From Pseudomonadota bacterium (lineage in GTDB: Bacteria; Pseudomonadota; Alphaproteobacteria; Rhodobacterales; Rhodobacteraceae): a stretch of 10,725 bases of DNA. The stretch covers positions 1 to 10,725 of the forward strand of contig JAKAJW010000235.1 in assembly GCA_021813645.1 (NCBI GenBank), written 5' to 3'. The position numbers and the translations under genes are program-made. How positions within the stretch are numbered: position 1 is the first letter of the stretch; the number at the start of each line of letters is the position of its first letter. This document shows positions 6,244 through 10,725 of the stretch, one piece after another. Below the pieces are notes generated by a model. It did not search any database. It saw only the letters and a list, made by a program, of their open reading frames with translations, and had not been told where the DNA came from.

Positions 6244-6798
6244 CTAAAGACTCTCGCCCGCCGGTTTCCCGTCCGGCGGTTTCAGCAGCATGTCGCGCTC
6301 CGGCAGCCAAGGGTTCAGCGCCAGCGCCGCGCGCAGGGTTCGCTGCGCCTCCGCGACCCGACCGAGCCCCATCAGCACCAGCGCCTTGCCGCTGAGCGCG
6401 CCGATATGGTTCGGCTCGACCGCCAGCACCCGGTCCAGATCGGCCAGCGCGGCGGGAAAATCGGCGGCGAGAAAGGCGACGAAGGCGCGCTGGTTATAGC
6501 CCTCCACGAAGTCCGGGCAGTAGGCGACGAGCCGGTCGAGCGTTGCCCGCGCCGCCTCGAGGTCGGCGTCGGCGCGCTCGGTCATGCCCTGGTCGAGCAG
6601 CGCCTGCGCCTTGGCATCGGGCGCGACCGTCTGCAGCCTCCAGTAGTCGTTCATCAGGAGCGAGGCCGCAGCCGCCGTCTTCGCCTGCTGCATCTGGGCG
6701 ATCAGCGCGGCGCGCGCAACTGCGTCATCCGCCGCGGGCGGACAGGTCTGCGCCGCCGCCGGGGCGGCGAACAGCACGAGGGCGATCAACGGCCGCAT
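6244..6798 (-). CDS. Exported tetratricopeptide-repeat protein
   Basis: This 184-residue protein starts MRPLIALVLFAAPAAAQT, a signal peptide with likely cleavage after Ala16, so it is probably periplasmic. Cys19 is not in a lipobox. Three TPR-like helical pairs follow, at about residues 62-96, 97-130 (YNQRAFVAFLAADFPAALADLDRVLAVEPN) and 131-164 (ALSGKALVLMGLGRVAEAQRTLRAALALNP). TPR units are protein-binding scaffolds; the partner is unknown and I do not recognise a named family. The gene starts 36 bases after the stop of the Lrp-type regulator on the same strand, so the two may share a transcript. No good Shine-Dalgarno sequence precedes the ATG, with only CGAGAC nearby. A role in proline metabolism is not implied by its sequence. 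Confidence 0.85.
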   Translation of the reverse strand: MRPLIALVLFAAPAAAQTCPPAADDAVARAALIAQMQQAKTAAAASLLMNDYWRLQTVAPDAKAQALLDQGMTERADADLEAARATLDRLVAYCPDFVEGYNQRAFVAFLAADFPAALADLDRVLAVEPNHIGALSGKALVLMGLGRVAEAQRTLRAALALNPWLPERDMLLKPPDGKPAGESL

Positions 6799-6834
6799 GT
6801 CTCGAGGATGCGCCCCTCGGCCAGGAAATCAAGG

Positions 6835-7302
6835 CTAAAGCGGCCCTTCCTTGACCGCTTCCATCGCCACATAGGTCGACGAGGCGGCGATATGCGGCAA
6901 GGCGGAAAGCTTCTCGGCCAGCACCTGCCGATAGGCGGCGATATCGGCGGTGCGCACCTTCAGCAGATAGTCGAAGCCGCCGGCGATCATGTGGCATTGC
7001 TCCACCTCGGGGATCTGCCGCACCGCGCGGTTGAAGGCCTGCAAGGCCGCCTCGCGGGTGTCGGTCAGCCGGATCTGCACGAAGGCGACATGGGCCAGCC
7101 CCATCCGGATCGGGTCGAGCAGCGCCCGGTAGCCGGTGATCGTGCCGGTCTCCTCCAGCCGCTTCAGCCGCGCCTGGGTCGGCGATTTCGTCAGCCCGAT
7201 GCGGCGCGCCAGTTCGGCGACCGATAGCCGCCCCTCGGCCGAGAGCGCAGCGAGGATGGCGCGATCGAAACGGTCGAGGACCTCAGGCGAATCGTCTGTC
7301 AT
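6835..7302 (-). CDS. putR: Lrp/AsnC-family regulator of proline utilisation, PutR
   Basis: This 155-residue protein starts MTDDSPEVLDRFDRAIL. An AsnC-type helix-turn-helix occupies about residues 8-60 (LSVAELARRIGLTKSPTQARLKRLEETGTI) and a RAM ligand-sensing domain about 68-150, including the Gly-Gly-Phe-Asp-Tyr (108-112) typical of the effector pocket region. Length is normal for Lrp proteins. The frame stays open well upstream into putA antisense, but those residues are composition-driven, and this ATG gives the standard family N-terminus. It diverges from putA with 97 bases between starts. In Rhodobacter capsulatus and Agrobacterium the divergent Lrp-type PutR activates putA in response to proline, so the name rests on family plus position. 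The ribosome-binding site is weak. Confidence 0.9.
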   Translation of the reverse strand: MTDDSPEVLDRFDRAILAALSAEGRLSVAELARRIGLTKSPTQARLKRLEETGTITGYRALLDPIRMGLAHVAFVQIRLTDTREAALQAFNRAVRQIPEVEQCHMIAGGFDYLLKVRTADIAAYRQVLAEKLSALPHIAASSTYVAMEAVKEGPL

Positions 7303-7339
7303 GTGGATCACTTTCAGGTCAAACGTATCGCCTCGGGAT

Positions 7340-7354
7340 GATCTTCGGGAGATC
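7340..7354. promoter_or_regulatory. Candidate PutR binding dyad in the putR-putA intergenic region
   Basis: GATCT (7340-7344) and AGATC (7350-7354) are perfect inverted arms around TCGGG, making a 15-bp dyad, the length typical for Lrp-family sites. It overlaps a direct repeat, TCGGGATGATC at 7333-7343 and TCGGGAGATC at 7345-7354, spaced 12 bases. Its centre is about 38 bases before the likely putA transcription start, a usual activator position. Confidence 0.4.
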
Positions 7355-7372
7355 GCCCCGCGTCCAGCGCGA

Positions 7373-7378
7373 TATGAT
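7373..7378 (+). promoter_or_regulatory. Candidate -10 element of putA
   Basis: TATGAT matches the sigma-70 -10 consensus at 5 of 6 positions, with start expected near 7385. No good -35 hexamer lies 16-18 bases upstream (AGATCG at 7350-7355), as expected for a promoter that needs an activator. The leader would be about 15 bases and still contain GAGGGA (7388-7393). Confidence 0.45.
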
Positions 7379-7399
7379 GGACAAAACGAGGGACTCAGA

Positions 7400-10300
7400 A
7401 TGGACCAGATCGCATATGACGGGCTCATCGGCATCGAGGCGCTCACGCTCGCGCCAGAGGGGCCGCTGCTCGCCCGGCTGATCGCCGAGGCCGGGCTCGA
7501 CCCGGCGGCGCGGGCGCGGATCGCCGCGGCCGGGGCCGATCTGGTCCGCCGCATCCGCGCCAATGTCCGGCCGGGGCTGATGGAGGTCTTCCTGGCCGAA
7601 TACGGCCTTTCGACCGAAGAGGGCATCGCGCTGATGTGTCTGGCCGAGGCGCTGCTGCGTGTGCCCGACGCGGACACAATGGACGCGCTGATTGAAGACA
7701 AGATCGCCCCCTCGGACTGGGGCCGCCACCTCGGGCGTTCGGCCTCCAGCCTGGTGAACGCCTCGACCTGGGCGCTGATGTTGACCGGCCGGGTGCTGGA
7801 GGACCGCGAGCCCGGCATGGCCGGCCATCTGCGCGCCGCCGTCCGCCGCCTGGGCGAGCCGGTGATCCGCTCCGCCGTCGCCCGCGCCATGAAGGAGATG
7901 GGCCGCCAGTTCGTGCTGGGCGAGACCATCGCCGCGGCGATGGAGCGGGCAAAGGCCACCGAAGCGAAGGGCTTCACCTATTCCTACGACATGCTGGGCG
8001 AGGCGGCGCGCACCGCCGCCGACGCCAGCCGCTACACCCAGGCCTATATCCGCGCGATCCGGGCGATCGCGGCCGCCTGCCGTTCGACCGACATCCGCGA
8101 CAATCCGGGCATCTCGGTGAAGCTCTCGGCGCTTCATCCGCGCTACGAGGTGGCCAAGCGCGATCGCGTCATGGCCGAACTGGTGCCGCGCGTCCGCGCG
8201 CTGGCCGCGCAGGCCAAGGCCGCCGGGCTCGGCTTCAACATCGACGCCGAAGAGGCCGACCGGCTGGCGCTGTCGCTGGAGGTGATCGAGGCGGCGCTGG
8301 CCGATCCGGCGCTCGCCGGCTGGGACGGTTTCGGCGTGGTGGTGCAGGCCTACGGCCGCCGCGCCGGGCCGGTGCTCGACTGGCTCTACGCGCTGGCCTG
8401 CCGGCTCGACCGCCGGATCATGGTGCGCCTGGTCAAGGGCGCCTATTGGGACAGCGAAGTGAAACGCGCCCAGCAACTCGGGCTCGACAGCTTCCCGGTC
8501 TTCACCCGCAAGGCCGCCACCGATGTCAGCTATATCGCCAATGCCCGCAAGCTGCTCGGCATGACCGACCGCATCTACCCGCAATTCGCCACCCATAACG
8601 CCCATACCGTGGCCGCCGTGCTCGAGATGGCCACCGACAAGCGCGCCTTCGAGTTCCAGCGCCTGCATGGCATGGGCGAGCGGCTGCACGAATTGGTCCA
8701 GGCCGAGGCCGGCACCCGCTGCCGGATCTACGCCCCGGTCGGCGCGCATCGCGACCTCCTGGCCTATCTGGTGCGCCGGCTGTTGGAAAACGGCGCAAAT
8801 TCCTCCTTCGTGCACCAGATTGTCAACAAGGAGGTGCCGCCCGAAACCGTCGCCGCCTGCCCCTTCGCCGCGGTCGAGGCGGTGCTGCCGATGCCCGGCA
8901 ACCCGGCGATCCGGCGCGGACCCGACCTGTTCGGCGCGCGCGGAAACGCCCGCGGCTGGGATCTCGCCGGCAGCGACGACCTCACCGCCATCGCCGCCGC
9001 CCGCTCGCCGAGCCGGCACCAGGTCTTTCATGCCGCGCCGCTGCTTGCCGTCGAGGCGAAGCCCGAGCCGCCGGCGCCGATGACCAATCCCGCGCGCCCC
9101 GAGGAACGGGTGGGCACGGTCGCTGCCGCCTCGGCCGCCGATATCGCCGCCGCCTTCACCAGCGCCCGGCCCTGGCGCGCTCAGGCGTCCGAACGCGCGG
9201 CGGTTCTGCGCCGCGCCGCCGAGCTCTACGAGGCCGAATATGGCGCCATCTTCGCCCTGCTCGCCCGCGAGGCCGGCAAGACCCTACCCGACGCGGTGAG
9301 CGAACTGCGCGAAGCCGCCGATTTCCTGCGCTACTACGCCGCCGGGGCCGAAGATCTCGCCGCCCCGCCGCGCGGCATCTTTGCCTGCATCTCGCCTTGG
9401 AACTTCCCCCTGGCGATCTTCACCGGCCAGATCGCCGCCGCGCTGGCCGCCGGCAATGCCGTGCTCGCCAAACCGGCCGAGCAGGTGCCACTGATCGCCG
9501 CCCTGGCGGTTCGTCTGCTGCATCAGGCCGGGGTGCCGGAAAGCGCGCTCCAACTGCTGCCCGGCGACGGCCGGGTGGGCGCTGCCCTGACCGCCGACCC
9601 CAGGCTCGGCGGCGTAGCCTTCACCGGCTCGACCGAGACCGCCCGCGCCATTCGCGCCGCAATGGCCGAGCACGGCAACCCGACCGCACCGCTGATCGCC
9701 GAAACCGGCGGCATCAATGCCATGGTGGTCGATTCCACCGCCCTGCCGGAACAGGCGGTGCGCGACATCCTGGCCTCGGCCTTCCAATCCGCCGGCCAGC
9801 GCTGTTCGGCGCTGCGCTGCCTCTATCTGCAGGCAGACGTCGCCGCCGGCGTCACCGAGATGCTGTTCGGCGCGATGGACGAACTCAACCTGGGCGACCC
9901 CTGGGACCTGTCCACCGACATCGGTCCGGTGATCGACGCCGAGGCCGAGGCCGCCATCTCCGCCTATATCGCCCAAGCCCGGGCGGAAGGCCGGGTGCTG
10001 AAGGAGCTCAGACGGCCCGCCGCCGGCCATTTCGTGGCGCCGGCGGTGATCCAGGTCGCCGGGATCGCCGAAGTCACCCGCGAAGTCTTTGGCCCGGTGC
10101 TGCATCTAGCCACTTTCGACGCGGCCGAGATCGATCAGGTGATCGCCGATGTGAACGCCGCCGGCTACGGGCTCACCTTCGGCCTGCACAGCCGGATCGA
10201 CGACCGCGTGCAGCAGCTCGTGGCCGGGCTGAAGATCGGCAACATCTACGTCAATCGCAACCAGATCGGCGCGGTGGTCGGCAGCCAGCCGTTCGGCGGC

Positions 10301-10725
10301 GAAGGCCTGTCGGGCACTGGCCCGAAGGCGGGCGGCCCGGCCTATCTGGCCCGCTTCACCGCCGGCCCCTGCCCCACCGGCGGCACCTGGGACGGCCCGG
10401 CCGCGACGGCGCGCACCCAGGCGCTGCTCGACGCCGCCCGCCCGCCGCTGGGCGCGGTGCGGGTCAGCGACCTGCCTGGCCCGACGGGCGAGTCGAACCG
10501 GCTCTCGCTCTTCGCCCGCCCGCCCGCGCTCTGCCTCGGCCCGGGGCCGGAAGCGGCCGCGCGCCAGGTCGCGGCGGTGCAGGCCGCCGGCGGCGTCGCG
10601 GTCGCCGTCGAGGGCCAGCTCGACCCCGCCGCGCTCGCCACGCTGACCGGCTTCTCGCAGGCCATCTGGTGGGGCGCGGCGGAAACCGCCCGGGCCTATG
10701 CCCGGGCGCTGGCCCGCCGCGACGG
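7400..10725 (+). CDS. putA: Bifunctional proline dehydrogenase / glutamate-semialdehyde dehydrogenase PutA (partial 3')
   Basis: The frame is open from ATG 7400 (MDQIAYDGLIGIEAL) to the window end, 1,108 codons, with GAGGGA 6 bases upstream. It lacks the N-terminal ribbon-helix-helix domain of enteric PutA, so it should not repress itself; PutR fits that role. The FAD-dependent proline dehydrogenase barrel spans about residues 185-475: FTYSYDM at 192-198, ISVKLSALHPRYE from 238, RLVKGAYWD at 343-351, EFQRLHGMGE from 418, and RRLLENGANSSF at 459-470 near the substrate site. The NAD-dependent aldehyde dehydrogenase follows: SPWNF at 665-669, FTGST at 741-745, Glu768 in ETGG, catalytic Cys802 in GQRCSA, and PFGG at 964-967. 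A further C-terminal domain contains LPGPTGESNRL. This is the type B layout; R. capsulatus PutA, from memory about 1,127 residues, suggests only some 20 residues are missing. It converts proline to glutamate by channelling the intermediate. Confidence 0.97.
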   Translation, partial: MDQIAYDGLIGIEALTLAPEGPLLARLIAEAGLDPAARARIAAAGADLVRRIRANVRPGLMEVFLAEYGLSTEEGIALMCLAEALLRVPDADTMDALIEDKIAPSDWGRHLGRSASSLVNASTWALMLTGRVLEDREPGMAGHLRAAVRRLGEPVIRSAVARAMKEMGRQFVLGETIAAAMERAKATEAKGFTYSYDMLGEAARTAADASRYTQAYIRAIRAIAAACRSTDIRDNPGISVKLSALHPRYEVAKRDRVMAELVPRVRALAAQAKAAGLGFNIDAEEADRLALSLEVIEAALADPALAGWDGFGVVVQAYGRRAGPVLDWLYALACRLDRRIMVRLVKGAYWDSEVKRAQQLGLDSFPVFTRKAATDVSYIANARKLLGMTDRIYPQFATHNAHTVAAVLEMATDKRAFEFQRLHGMGERLHELVQAEAGTRCRIYAPVGAHRDLLAYLVRRLLENGANSSFVHQIVNKEVPPETVAACPFAAVEAVLPMPGNPAIRRGPDLFGARGNARGWDLAGSDDLTAIAAARSPSRHQVFHAAPLLAVEAKPEPPAPMTNPARPEERVGTVAAASAADIAAAFTSARPWRAQASERAAVLRRAAELYEAEYGAIFALLAREAGKTLPDAVSELREAADFLRYYAAGAEDLAAPPRGIFACISPWNFPLAIFTGQIAAALAAGNAVLAKPAEQVPLIAALAVRLLHQAGVPESALQLLPGDGRVGAALTADPRLGGVAFTGSTETARAIRAAMAEHGNPTAPLIAETGGINAMVVDSTALPEQAVRDILASAFQSAGQRCSALRCLYLQADVAAGVTEMLFGAMDELNLGDPWDLSTDIGPVIDAEAEAAISAYIAQARAEGRVLKELRRPAAGHFVAPAVIQVAGIAEVTREVFGPVLHLATFDAAEIDQVIADVNAAGYGLTFGLHSRIDDRVQQLVAGLKIGNIYVNRNQIGAVVGSQPFGGEGLSGTGPKAGGPAYLARFTAGPCPTGGTWDGPAATARTQALLDAARPPLGAVRVSDLPGPTGESNRLSLFARPPALCLGPGPEAAARQVAAVQAAGGVAVAVEGQLDPAALATLTGFSQAIWWGAAETARAYARALARRD

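Noticed and set aside
7303..7977. Upstream extension of the PutR frame by some 225 codons
   Set aside because: The extension is antisense to putA and Ser/Arg/Ala-rich; the ATG at 7302 gives the standard Lrp-family N-terminus.
7319..9031. Minus-strand open frame (570 codons) opposite putA
   Set aside because: The sense strand encodes a complete proline dehydrogenase domain; the antisense product is Gly/Ala/His-rich without motifs.

Overview
The window is GC-rich DNA (roughly two thirds G+C), almost fully coding, and reads as an ordinary alphaproteobacterial chromosome, most likely Rhodobacteraceae. Support for that placement is a putA without an N-terminal DNA-binding domain, a divergent Lrp-type putR beside it (the arrangement known from Rhodobacter capsulatus), a CsoR/RcnR-type repressor followed by a His-rich cation exporter (a dmeRF-like pair), and the base composition. 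The placement is an inference. No phage, insertion sequence, CRISPR array or integrase is visible.

Region 1 (1-4650, minus strand) is a four-gene ABC importer operon of the spermidine/putrescine (Pot) superfamily. In transcription order it encodes the ATPase (from a GTG at 4573), a periplasmic binding protein, a PotB-type permease and a PotC-type permease that runs off the left edge. A recognisable promoter precedes the ATPase. A perfect 10-bp hairpin lies between the binding-protein gene and the permeases, where it could keep binding-protein mRNA in excess. The substrate is not certain; polyamine-like is the best guess.

Region 2 (4789-6074, plus strand) is a two-gene metal-efflux operon: a metal-sensing repressor with a Cys-His-Cys ligand triad, then a cation diffusion facilitator with 14 histidines in a 25-residue N-terminal tract. 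A C8-G6 palindrome flanked by AT lies exactly between plausible -35 and -10 elements just before the repressor start, so it is a strong operator candidate, and the transcript may be leaderless.

Region 3 (6078-6798, minus strand) has a tRNA-Leu(UAA) with encoded CCA, convergent with the exporter gene, and a small exported tetratricopeptide-repeat protein. Short GC hairpins lie on both sides of the tRNA.

Region 4 (6835 to the right edge) is the proline catabolism locus: putR on the minus strand, diverging from putA on the plus strand. putA is cut by the window edge after 1,108 codons. The 97-bp space between them holds a -10 element with a poor -35 and a 15-bp dyad that could be the PutR site. 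The enzyme oxidises proline to glutamate in two steps.

The most interesting material is regulatory. I did not find a wholly unknown system in this window.
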